Source: CAISKJ01 sp046351555
Lineage (GTDB): Bacteria; Myxococcota_A; Polyangia; Polyangiales; Ga0077539
Direction: 5' to 3'
Assembly: GCA_046351555.1 (NCBI GenBank)
Contig: JAXLYI010000021.1
Span: forward strand, 153,216-217,215
Length of the DNA stretch: 64,000 bases
Shown: positions 24,856 to 32,905 of the stretch, in pieces
How the letters are laid out: the number at the start of each line of letters is the position of its first letter
Numbering within the stretch: position 1 is the stretch's first letter
Notes under the pieces: generated by a model
Databases searched by the model: none
What the model was told of the DNA's origin: nothing
What the model saw: only the letters and a program-made list of their open reading frames with translations
Position numbers and translations under genes: made by a program

Positions 24856-25341
24856 CTACCCCTCGATGGCGACGTCGACGAGCGTCGGGGCGAGGAGGGC
24901 GGCGAGGTCCTTCGGGGCGACGCCGACGAGGAAGCCGCGGCTGCCGCCGTTGACGTACACCTTGGGCGCGTCGAGGATCGTCCGCTCCACGTAGACGGGC
25001 ATCGCGCGGCGGGTGCCGAGGGGAGAGGTGCCGCCGACCTGGTAGCCCGAGTGACGGTCGGCCACCTCGGGCTTGCACGGCGCCACCGAGCGCGCGCCGA
25101 TGGCCCGCGCGAGGGCCTTGGTGCTCACCTCGCGGTCGCCGTGCATCAGCACCACGAGCGGGGCGGCCTTGTCGTCTTCCATGATCAGCGTCTTGACGAC
25201 GAGGTGCTCGTCGACGCCGAGCTCGCGGGCCGACACGCGCGTCCCGCCGCGGGCTTCGTACCGGTAGAGGTGCTCGGTGTACGCCACCCCGCGCTCCCGC
25301 AGGAGCCGCGTGGCGTTGGTGGAGGGGGCCTTCGCGCTCAC
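24856..25341 (-). CDS. ybaK: YbaK/EbsC-type Cys-tRNA(Pro)/aminoacyl-tRNA deacylase
   Basis: 161 residues starting at GTG 25341 (MSAKAPSTNATRLLRERGV). The family features are the N-terminal TNATRLL...GVAYTEHLYRY, the central VVKTLIMEDDKAAPLVVLMHGD with the catalytic-site lysine, and GYQVGGTSPLGTRRAMPVYVE, which is diagnostic for YbaK. The protein hydrolyses Cys mischarged on tRNA-Pro. The longer upstream frame is antisense to the neighbouring lipoprotein and is rejected. It is divergent from the lipoprotein gene at 25391, with 49 bp between the starts. Confidence 0.92.
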   Translation of the reverse strand: MSAKAPSTNATRLLRERGVAYTEHLYRYEARGGTRVSARELGVDEHLVVKTLIMEDDKAAPLVVLMHGDREVSTKALARAIGARSVAPCKPEVADRHSGYQVGGTSPLGTRRAMPVYVERTILDAPKVYVNGGSRGFLVGVAPKDLAALLAPTLVDVAIEG

Positions 25342-25390
25342 GCCGCGGAATCTACCGCCGCCCGCGCCCGGTGATACAGTCCGCGCCGCC

Positions 25391-26641
25391 ATGGGACCCT
25401 CCTTCCTCCGCGCGGCCGCCGTCGCCGCGGCCCTCCTCGCCGCCTGCTCGTCCGAGCCCAACCGCGCCGCCGTCAACGACGCCTCGGCCGACGACGCCCC
25501 CGACGACATCGCGTCTCCCGACGTCGCGGCCGCCCCCGACGCCGCGCCCGACGCGCCGCGGGACGTCGCGGTCGACCGCGCGGACGGGGCCACGACGCCG
25601 CCCGACGCCGCGCCCGACGTCGCGGTCGACGTCCCGCGCTTCGGGCCCGACGTGCCGGACTTCGAAGACGGCGGCATCGCGGGGCCCACGTACGACTTCG
25701 TGTTCACGGGGCTCACCATCGACGGCGACGGGGCGGGCGCCGCGCCGAACCCGGGCTCGTCCACCCGCGGGCTCGCCGGCTTCAACCTCGACGGGCGCTT
25801 CACCGGCCCGACGCCCGGCGCCGAAGCGGAGTGCAACCACGGCGATTTCTTCTCCGAGCTCGACCCCGACCAGAACATGGGGACGTGCGCCGCGGGCACA
25901 GCGCGCGGTGGCTCCGGGTGCATGGGCGGGGTCGACAACCAGCTCCCGGAGATCGCCGAGACGGTCGACGGCTTCGGCGGCGACGTGCGCGGCGCCGTCG
26001 CGGAGCTCTCGCGCAACGGGCAAGCCTCCATCCTCGTGCGGGTGTCGGGCGTCGACGGCGAGCTCGGGCCCTCGCTCAACGACGACCAGGTGACCGTGCG
26101 CGTCTACCCGGTGGGGCGGCCGCTCTTCGACGACTGCGCGCAGATCGGGACGCCGGGGCAGCGCTACGCGGTCGACGACGCCTCGCTGCTGGTGGCGGGC
26201 GACCTCGCGCGGGCGCGCTTCCGCTTCAACGCGCGGATCGTCGCGGGGCGCCTCGTGACGCTCCCCACGGGCTCGGCCACCACGCCCGACTTCGCGCTCG
26301 ACCTGCCGCTCGGCACGGCCGTCGCGACGCTCAACCTCTTCCGCACGCAGCTCCGCTTCGACCTCACCGCCGACCGCGCGCTCCGCGGCAACCTCGGCGG
26401 CACGACCCCGATGCGCGACGTGGTCGCGGCGGTGATCCCCGCGCTGCCTTCGGGCGTGTCGCCCGCCGTGGTCAACGCGGTGATCCAGTCGTTCGTCGAC
26501 ACGCAAGACCCCGCGGGCGACCCGCTCGGGTGCCGCTACCCCAACGGCTCCATCTCGCTCGGGATGGGCTTCACCGGCGCCCGCGCGGTGATCGCGCCTA
26601 CCTCCGTCCGCGGGCCGCAGCCCGGCCGCTGCGGGAGCTGA
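25391..26641 (+). CDS. Lipoprotein of unknown function with Asp/Ala-rich tether
   Basis: 416 residues; lipobox LLAAC, Cys18. Residues 20-95 form an Asp/Ala/Pro tether (PDAAPDAPRDVAVD). The remainder is a beta-rich globular region beginning YDFVFTGLTIDGDGAG, with repeated DxDGDG and FNLDGRF elements and three or four Cys. No enzyme motif is recognisable. Confidence 0.75.
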   Translation: MGPSFLRAAAVAAALLAACSSEPNRAAVNDASADDAPDDIASPDVAAAPDAAPDAPRDVAVDRADGATTPPDAAPDVAVDVPRFGPDVPDFEDGGIAGPTYDFVFTGLTIDGDGAGAAPNPGSSTRGLAGFNLDGRFTGPTPGAEAECNHGDFFSELDPDQNMGTCAAGTARGGSGCMGGVDNQLPEIAETVDGFGGDVRGAVAELSRNGQASILVRVSGVDGELGPSLNDDQVTVRVYPVGRPLFDDCAQIGTPGQRYAVDDASLLVAGDLARARFRFNARIVAGRLVTLPTGSATTPDFALDLPLGTAVATLNLFRTQLRFDLTADRALRGNLGGTTPMRDVVAAVIPALPSGVSPAVVNAVIQSFVDTQDPAGDPLGCRYPNGSISLGMGFTGARAVIAPTSVRGPQPGRCGS

Positions 26642-26721
26642 TGGGCGAATTTCCTTCTCCAAGGAGCCGAGTTCGATAGAGTGACGCCCGAGACTGCGGG
26701 GGGGCGGATCGTTCTCTCGCG

Positions 26722-27852
26722 GTGAACGGGAGCGAAGCCGCCGTGGGACCCATCCATTCGACCACTCACCGCCGTGCGCGCGCCGCGGCTTCGGTCGTCG
26801 CGCTGACCGGCATCGGGCTGTTCGTGCTGGCGTGCGCGACCACGCGGGCGCCCGCGCCGACGCAGGTCGTGATCGCGGAGCCGACGATGGAGCCGTCGCT
26901 CCCGCCGCCCGTCCGCCGCTCGACCGGGCCGTGGGTCCACCGCCGGCTGGGGTACACGGCGCTGACGTACGAGATGCCCGAGGTGCCCGAGGCGTTGGCG
27001 GTGGACGACGACGACCACTGCGAGGTGGCGCGCGTCTCGCGCGACGACGGCCGCGTCCGCTTCGAGGTGCGGAGCTTCGAGCACGAGTCGGCGACGCTGA
27101 ACAACGTCGACCAGCTCATCGCGACCGCCCTGACGGCCACGGCGCGGCGGATGGGGGGCGTCCGTCGCTCGCTCGTCAACCTGACGCAGGGCGGCTACCC
27201 CGGCGCCGACCTCACGTTCGACTTCCCGCAGTCGCGCGGGACGCTGCGCGTGCGGATGCTCGTCGGCCGCAGCCGCTACTACGCCGCGATCGTCGCGTAC
27301 CCCTCCTTCGCCGAGACCGCGCTCCGGCCGGACGTCGAGCGCTTCCACAACAGCCTGGCCTTCGACGCGGGCGACCAGCCCGAGGCCGACGGCGACGGCG
27401 CGATCGGGGCGCCGCAGTACGTCGAGCCGGTGGGCGCCTGGTTCGCCGTCCGCATGCCGGGGCGCCCGCGCCGCGAGGCCCGCACCCTCGCGCTGCCCGC
27501 CGGGGAGCGGCCGCGGATCGCCTACGCGGTGGCCTCCGCCGCCGGCGAGGAGGGCTTCGAGGTCGCGGTCACAGCCTTCCCGCGCAGGCCGCCGCCCGAG
27601 GCCCTCGCGGCGGTGGTCGCGCAGGCGACGGCGCAGGGTGCGACCCTCCGCGGCGAGCGGCCGGTGACGGCGCAGGGCTACGCCGGGCGCGCGTACACCA
27701 TCGAGCACGCGGGCGGGCAGCGGGTCACCGAGCTGCGGGTGTTCGTCACCGAGACGCGGCTCTACGAGGTGCGGGCGACGCGGCCCGCCGCGCCTGCCGC
27801 GGAGGTCACCGCGCGCGTCGACGCCTTCTTCAACACGCTCCGGATCCTGTGA
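26722..27852 (+). CDS. Lipoprotein with an internally duplicated domain, unknown function
   Basis: 376 residues from GTG 26722; lipobox VLAC at about Cys38. Two related modules follow (about residues 65-215 and 225-376). Each runs from a 'W..R(L/M)G/PG' strand to a closing RYYAAIVAYP...FHNSLAF or RLYEVRATRP...FFNTLRIL, so the protein is an internal duplication of a roughly 150-residue alpha/beta unit of the PsbP/DUF1795-like appearance. It is the first gene of a close + strand series; the DegP-like protease starts 8 bp after its stop. Confidence 0.72.
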   Translation: MNGSEAAVGPIHSTTHRRARAAASVVALTGIGLFVLACATTRAPAPTQVVIAEPTMEPSLPPPVRRSTGPWVHRRLGYTALTYEMPEVPEALAVDDDDHCEVARVSRDDGRVRFEVRSFEHESATLNNVDQLIATALTATARRMGGVRRSLVNLTQGGYPGADLTFDFPQSRGTLRVRMLVGRSRYYAAIVAYPSFAETALRPDVERFHNSLAFDAGDQPEADGDGAIGAPQYVEPVGAWFAVRMPGRPRREARTLALPAGERPRIAYAVASAAGEEGFEVAVTAFPRRPPPEALAAVVAQATAQGATLRGERPVTAQGYAGRAYTIEHAGGQRVTELRVFVTETRLYEVRATRPAAPAAEVTARVDAFFNTLRIL

Positions 27853-27860
27853 GGCCCCCG

Positions 27861-29414
27861 ATGAGCCCCCGCCGCGCCCTCTTCGCCTTCGGTCTGTGCT
27901 CCCTCCTCGCTGCGGCCCCCGCCGCCGCGCAGCGCCGGGGCCGTCCGGTTCGCCGCGGCGCGCCCGCCGCCCCGACCCTGCCCGCCGCCCCGTCGCCCAC
28001 GAGCGCCGTGGAGAGCCCGGGCTTCGCGCTCCGGCCGATCGACCGCGCGACCGTTCGGGTCATCGCGATCCGTGGCCTCGTCGGGCGCTTCGGGCGCGGC
28101 CGGAGCGGCGCGCTGCGTCTCATCGCGGCCGGCGCGACGGCGTACGGGAGCGGCGTGGTGGTCTCCGCCGACGGCGCCGTGCTCACCGCGCGGCACGTGG
28201 TCGAGGGGGCCGACCTGCTCGCGGTGGTCTTCCCGGGGCAGCGCGTGGCGGTGCCAGCCGCCGTGGCGTACTCCGACCCCGCCCACGACGTGGCCTTCAT
28301 GCGCGTCCGCACGGGCGCGCCGATCGCGGACTTCGTGACGCTCCCGGCGGAGACCCCGACGCTCACCTCGGGCCAGCGGATCCTCGTCTCGGGGTACCCG
28401 CTCGACCCCGAGGAGCGCTACCCGGCGGCGGCCGCGGGGGAGTTCTCGCGCATCAACAACGACGGGCGCATCCAGCTCTCGATCAGCGTCAACCACGGCA
28501 ACAGCGGCGGTCCGGTGCTCGACGAGTCCGGCCGGCTCATCGGGGTGGTGAGCCAGCGCGGCGAGCCGGGGCAGGGGGTCGAGGGGCTCTCGCTCGTCGA
28601 GCCGATCCGCAACGCGGTCGAGCCCTGGCGCCGCGAGGGGGCGTCGCTCCCGCCGCCGTCCTTCTCCGACGACGACGCGCGGGTGGCGCAGGCCGCCTAC
28701 GACTTCCTCCGGCTCGACATCGACCGCGACGTGAGGGACCCCGGCTCGGCCGACCGCGCGCTCGCGCTCGGCGCCGCGCAACTGCGCCCCGAGGCCGCGG
28801 CCCTCGTCGGCGCGCAGGCGTGGAACGAGGCGCTCCTCCTGCTCGAGACGCGCAACGCGACCACGGTGGCCTCGCTCGCGCCGGAGGTCCGCCCGCGGGC
28901 AGAGGCGCTGCTCCGCGTCGCCACCGACCTGCAGCTCCGCGCGCTGCGGGAGGCGCCCTACCTGCGCACCAACTACCCGTTCCTGTACTGGTTCTCGCGC
29001 ATCCGCGGCAACGTCGTGGCGCCCCCGCCGAGCCCCACCCGCGCGAACGAGAACGAGGCCGGCGAGCGCCTCGTCGAGGCGGGCGAAGGGGCGGAGGCGC
29101 CGGCGGCCAACACCCCCGCGTCGACGGCGGCCGCGAAGCTGGCGGAGTTCTTCGCGCGGCGCCTCCAGGTGCGGGCGAGCCCGGCGGCGACCGCGCGCGC
29201 GGCCGCGACGCTCACGATCCGCATCAGCGCCTCGGGGATGCTCCAGGCCGGGCGCGTGCAGGAGGGCACCGGCGACCCTGCGTGCGACGGTGAGGTCGCC
29301 GCGCAGCTCCGCGCGCTGGTCGAGCGACACCCGCGCATCGAGAGTTTGAGCGCGAGCGAGGTCGCCGCGATCGCCGACCAGGACCTCCAGGTGACGCTCC
29401 GGCTGCGGCAATGA
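27861..29414 (+). CDS. Exported trypsin-like serine protease (S1C/DegP-like) with C-terminal TonB-like region
   Basis: 517 residues; signal peptide ALFAFGLCSLLAAAPAAAQ with an AxA cleavage site. The protease core has the catalytic His in TARHVVEG, the Asp in DPAHDVAFM and the Ser in VNHGNSGGPVLD. No PDZ domain follows. The C-terminal third is helical (residues about 290-430) and ends in a region (TLTIRISASGMLQAG ... DPACDGEV) that resembles the TonB C-terminal fold of outer-membrane-energising proteins. Together this suggests a periplasmic or surface quality-control or processing protease. It is probably co-transcribed with the preceding lipoprotein and perhaps with the sirtuin fusion that begins 49 bp downstream. 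Confidence 0.88.
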   Translation: MSPRRALFAFGLCSLLAAAPAAAQRRGRPVRRGAPAAPTLPAAPSPTSAVESPGFALRPIDRATVRVIAIRGLVGRFGRGRSGALRLIAAGATAYGSGVVVSADGAVLTARHVVEGADLLAVVFPGQRVAVPAAVAYSDPAHDVAFMRVRTGAPIADFVTLPAETPTLTSGQRILVSGYPLDPEERYPAAAAGEFSRINNDGRIQLSISVNHGNSGGPVLDESGRLIGVVSQRGEPGQGVEGLSLVEPIRNAVEPWRREGASLPPPSFSDDDARVAQAAYDFLRLDIDRDVRDPGSADRALALGAAQLRPEAAALVGAQAWNEALLLLETRNATTVASLAPEVRPRAEALLRVATDLQLRALREAPYLRTNYPFLYWFSRIRGNVVAPPPSPTRANENEAGERLVEAGEGAEAPAANTPASTAAAKLAEFFARRLQVRASPAATARAAATLTIRISASGMLQAGRVQEGTGDPACDGEVAAQLRALVERHPRIESLSASEVAAIADQDLQVTLRLRQ

Positions 29415-29463
29415 CGGCTCGCGTTGCTCCGCGCGTTCCGGTCGGCGGGGGCTGCGCGCGGCC

Positions 29464-31953
29464 GTGACCGACGACCTCCGCCTCGGCACCGCGCGCCTGC
29501 TCGACGGCGACGTGCCCGGCGCCTGCGCGGCGTTGGCGCGCGCGGTGACGATCGCCCCCCACGACCCGTCCGCGCGCCACAACCACGCGGTCGCCCTGCG
29601 CCTCGCCGGCGACCTCGCCCGCGCGCGGGAGGAGGCCGACGCCGCGCTCGTGCTCGGCGCCGTGGGCGCACCGCCGCTCGCCCACGCGGGGCTCCTCGCG
29701 CTGCTCGCGGGGGACGTTCCAAGCGCGGTCGCGCGCTACCGCCAGGCGCTCGCCGCGGACCCCTCGCACGCGGTCTCGCACGCCTACCTCGGCCACGCGC
29801 TCCGCCTCCGCGGCGATCATGCCGGTGCGGTGCTGTGCTTCGAGCGGGCCCTCGCGCCGGGCGCCACGCCGCTCCCCGCGATCGTCCGCGAGCGCGTCGA
29901 GGCGCAGCTCCACGACGCCCGCCGCGCGCCCGCCCGCACCGAGCGCGTCCGCCCGACTGCGTGCTCGGCGCCCGCGGTCACCGAGCTGATCGACGCGGCC
30001 ACGGGCGCCGTCCCCGCGGTCGCGGTGGAGACGTCTTCGCTCGCGCCGGGCGCGTCGCGGGCGGTGGACGTCGACGAGGCCGCGGCGCTCCTCCAGCGGT
30101 CGCGGCGCGTGGTGGCGCTGACGGGCGCTGGGCTCTCGGTCGCGAGCGGACTCCACACGCGCAAGGACCTCTGGCGCGTCTTCGACCGCGACGCGGCCGT
30201 GTCCGCCGTCGGGTTCCGCGCCGCGCCGACGGCGCTCTGGTCGGTGGTCCGCGCGTTCCTGGGCCGCGCCGAGCACGCGCCCAACGCGGCCCACTCGGCG
30301 CTCGCTGCGCTCCCGAGGCTCGCCGGCGTCGTCACCCAGAACGTCGACGGCCTCCACCAACGCGCCGACCCGGGCGCCGCGTACCCCGTCGTCGAGCTCC
30401 ACGGCACGCTCGAAGCGACGCGCTGCCACGACTGCGGGGCCGACGCCGGCGCGCCCGCGTCGTCCTTCGTGGGCGAGGGGGCGACGCTCCCGCCGGTGTG
30501 TTCGCGCTGCGGCGGGCCGCTGCGGCCCGACGTGGTGCTGTTCGGCGAGCCCGTGGCGCGCGAGAGGCTCGCCGCCGCCGAGGCGCTCGTGCGAGGGTGC
30601 GACCTTCTGTTGGTGGCGGGGTGCGCGATGGACGTGACGCCCGCGTGCGAGCTCCCGCGCCTCGCGGCGAAGGCCGGCGCGGCGGTGCTCGAGCTCAAGC
30701 GGGGGCCGTCGCGCATCGCCGACGCGGTCGGCGCGCTTCATCTCGCGGGCGCCGCGGAGGACACGCTGCCCGCGCTCTACGACGCGGTCGCGCGGCGCGA
30801 GGGGCTGCCGGCGCGCGCGTTTGGGGCGACGCGTCAGGTGCCCGCGCTGCTGCCCACGGCGGCGCCCGTCACGATGCCGCACGTCAGCGAGGCGCCGCAG
30901 GAGTGGACGGTCGTCGAGTGGTTGAAGCGACCCGGCGACGTGGTGCTCCCCGACGAGCTGGTGGTGCGGGCGGAAGGGGACAAAGCCTGCGTCGACATCC
31001 CCGCCGAACGGGCGGGGGTGTTCCGCCGCGCGCTGGTCGCGGTGGAAACGGTCGCCCCGTTCGACGCGCCGCTCTACGAGATCGACCCGCTCCCCGAGGA
31101 CGACGCGCGGCGGCTGCGCGAGGCGCAGCGGACATCGGTCCGCCAGGAAAGCGCGCGCGCGGAGCCCTACGGGCCTCACTCCGCGCGGGTGGAGGCGTTC
31201 CTCGCGGCGATTCGGGAGGCGCCGTGGCTCTCGCCCGACGCGTCGCTCGCGGTGCGCGACGAGGCCGCCATGCGCTGGCTCCAGGAGCGCCTCGACGAGC
31301 ACGCCGCCGCGCTCGCGCGTGTCGACCCTGCGCTCCTGGAGGGCGCCGCGCTCCGCGTGTGGGTGACCGACGACGCCGCGGCGGCGCACGCGCGCTGGGC
31401 CGCGGCGTGGCGGGAGGAGTCGGCATCCCGGGGGGCCGCGCGGCACCGCTTCGTCGGGGAGGGGCCGTGGACGCGTGCGCTGGTCACGGCCGAGCGCTGG
31501 CTCGACGCGCGACGCAACCCGAGCACGGCCGCGTGGTCGTCGCGTGCGCGGGAGGCGGCGACCGCGGCGGTGGAAGCTGCCTTGCGCGAGCGCCACGGGG
31601 CGGAGGCGTTCTTCGACCGGCTGGCGGCGGCGCCGCGGGCGCTGGTGGGCGCGGCTGTCGAGCGTCTGGTGTGCGCGCGCGGCGACGACCCGCCGTGCCC
31701 GTGGCGGCCGCTCGTGGAGGTGTGGCTGCTGGGCGCGTGGCCCTTCGCCGTCGGCGATGGCGAGCTCGGGGTGTACGTGCCGGTCGTCGCGGGCGGGGTG
31801 ATCGTCGCGTCGACGGGCGCTCCCTCGCTGCGTCTGTACGGCGCGAGGTTGCACGTCGTGGGGGCGGACGCTGGCGGGGTCGGGCGCCTCGCGGATGCGC
31901 CGGGCACGATGACGCCGGAGGACGCGGCGCGGCGAGGTGGGCGGCGGTCGTGA
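29464..31953 (+). CDS. TPR / Sir2 sirtuin / lipoyl-domain fusion with unknown C-terminal domain
   Basis: 829 residues from GTG 29464. (1) Residues about 3-140: four TPR-like helix pairs. (2) About 205-440: a class Sir2 NAD-dependent deacylase, with T220-GAG loop, TQNVDGLH (291-298), catalytic H313 in ELHG, and zinc ligands C321, C324, C346, C349. The usual GIPDFR of the loop is replaced by GLHTRK, and the 3' NAD-binding GTS by AGC. (3) About 469-541: a lipoyl-type domain starting VTMPHVSE, with WTVVEWLKRPGD and GDKACVDIP, so K507 sits in the DKA turn that is lipoylated in 2-oxoacid dehydrogenase E2. (4) 545-829: no recognised family. The fusion puts a deacylase and a potential acyl-carrying lysine in one protein. 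Other Sir2 proteins such as CobB and SIRT4 remove lipoyl groups, so self- or partner-delipoylation is a plausible hypothesis. Confidence 0.9.
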   Translation: MTDDLRLGTARLLDGDVPGACAALARAVTIAPHDPSARHNHAVALRLAGDLARAREEADAALVLGAVGAPPLAHAGLLALLAGDVPSAVARYRQALAADPSHAVSHAYLGHALRLRGDHAGAVLCFERALAPGATPLPAIVRERVEAQLHDARRAPARTERVRPTACSAPAVTELIDAATGAVPAVAVETSSLAPGASRAVDVDEAAALLQRSRRVVALTGAGLSVASGLHTRKDLWRVFDRDAAVSAVGFRAAPTALWSVVRAFLGRAEHAPNAAHSALAALPRLAGVVTQNVDGLHQRADPGAAYPVVELHGTLEATRCHDCGADAGAPASSFVGEGATLPPVCSRCGGPLRPDVVLFGEPVARERLAAAEALVRGCDLLLVAGCAMDVTPACELPRLAAKAGAAVLELKRGPSRIADAVGALHLAGAAEDTLPALYDAVARREGLPARAFGATRQVPALLPTAAPVTMPHVSEAPQEWTVVEWLKRPGDVVLPDELVVRAEGDKACVDIPAERAGVFRRALVAVETVAPFDAPLYEIDPLPEDDARRLREAQRTSVRQESARAEPYGPHSARVEAFLAAIREAPWLSPDASLAVRDEAAMRWLQERLDEHAAALARVDPALLEGAALRVWVTDDAAAAHARWAAAWREESASRGAARHRFVGEGPWTRALVTAERWLDARRNPSTAAWSSRAREAATAAVEAALRERHGAEAFFDRLAAAPRALVGAAVERLVCARGDDPPCPWRPLVEVWLLGAWPFAVGDGELGVYVPVVAGGVIVASTGAPSLRLYGARLHVVGADAGGVGRLADAPGTMTPEDAARRGGRRS

Positions 31954-32256
31954 AGGCCGCGGTGCTCGAGGTGACGCCGGCGATCAACACGCGCCCGTCG
32001 CTCGCGCCTGCGGCTCCGTCGTAGCGCGCTGGGGGTTGGAGGAGGGAACCGCAAGGGCGCAGGGACCGCGAGGAGGCGTCGCGAGGCAGGAGCGGAGCCC
32101 GAGTCGGCGGCCTCGTCGATACGCAGGCGCGACGGACTCGACAGGTCCTCTCCCTCCTCGTGCACCTCGCGCCCTGGCGGCTCTCTCCTCCCAATCCCAG
32201 TAGCGCGCGGCGCGCTTGACGCCCCGTGCGCATCGGGGCTTTGATCGCGGGTCGCC
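31954..32256. other. Intergenic region, 303 bp
   Basis: Non-coding DNA between the sirtuin fusion and the Uma2 gene. The only structure I see is the hairpin at 32221-32239 and, overlapping it, a TTGACG at 32216-32221 that could be a -35 element. Confidence 0.5.
32221..32242 (+). terminator. Possible hairpin terminator or regulatory stem-loop
   Basis: GCCCCG-TGCGCAT-CGGGGC followed by TTT, 15 bp before the Uma2 ATG. Six GC pairs with a seven-base loop, but only three T residues, so a terminator is uncertain; it could equally be chance or a leader stem-loop. Confidence 0.3.
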
Positions 32257-32889
32257 ATGACCGCCGCCACGCCGGCCCTCGCCCCCCGCCCCTCGCGCCC
32301 GCCCGCGCCCGCGACGATCGACGACTGGCTCGCGATCCCGGCGGAGCGTCGCGCCGAGCTCGTCGACGGGCGGATCGTCTACCAGGGGATGCCCGGGCCG
32401 GTGCACGGCTCGGTGCAGAAGCGCCTCGGGACGGCCCTCGCGCCCTACGACCGCCGCCGCCGCGACCCGGACGCGCCCGGCGGCTGGTGGATCTCGCTCG
32501 AAGTGGACATGCACCTCGCCGGCATGGGCTGCCGGCCCGACCTGCTCGGCTGGGAGCGGGCGCTCCATCCCCGCCTGCCGGCGCCCGACGAGCGGGGCCT
32601 GGTGACGGTGGTCCCGGGGTGGATCTGCGAGGTCCTCTCCAAGAACACGGCGTCGGTGGACATGGGCGCCAAGCGGGCCGGCTACCACCGCGCGGGGGTC
32701 GGCTGGTACTGGCTCGTCGACCCCCACAACCGAACGCTCACGGTGCTCCAGCACACCGAGCGCGACTACCTCGTGTCGCGCGTGGCGGGCCCCGGGGAGC
32801 GCGTGGCGGCGGAGCCCTTCGCGGGCGTCGAGGTCGACCTCGACGAGGTGTTCGACTTCGACGACGAGCCCGCGCCCGAGCGGGCGTAG
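32257..32889 (+). CDS. Uma2-family (DUF820) PD-(D/E)XK nuclease-like protein
   Basis: 210 residues, about the normal family length. Core motifs are ELVDGRIVYQ (start of the fold), CRPDLLGW (the acidic residue of the site) and WICEVLSKNTASVDMGAKRAGY (Glu of the site, then the typical Uma2 lysine-rich helix), ending WYWLVDPHNRTL. Uma2 proteins belong to the restriction-endonuclease-like fold, are often found in large families in myxobacteria and cyanobacteria, and mostly lack proven function. It is 16 bp upstream of a membrane-protein gene and may be co-transcribed with it. Confidence 0.9.
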   Translation: MTAATPALAPRPSRPPAPATIDDWLAIPAERRAELVDGRIVYQGMPGPVHGSVQKRLGTALAPYDRRRRDPDAPGGWWISLEVDMHLAGMGCRPDLLGWERALHPRLPAPDERGLVTVVPGWICEVLSKNTASVDMGAKRAGYHRAGVGWYWLVDPHNRTLTVLQHTERDYLVSRVAGPGERVAAEPFAGVEVDLDEVFDFDDEPAPERA

Positions 32890-32905
32890 GCCCGCGCAGG
32901 GACGC

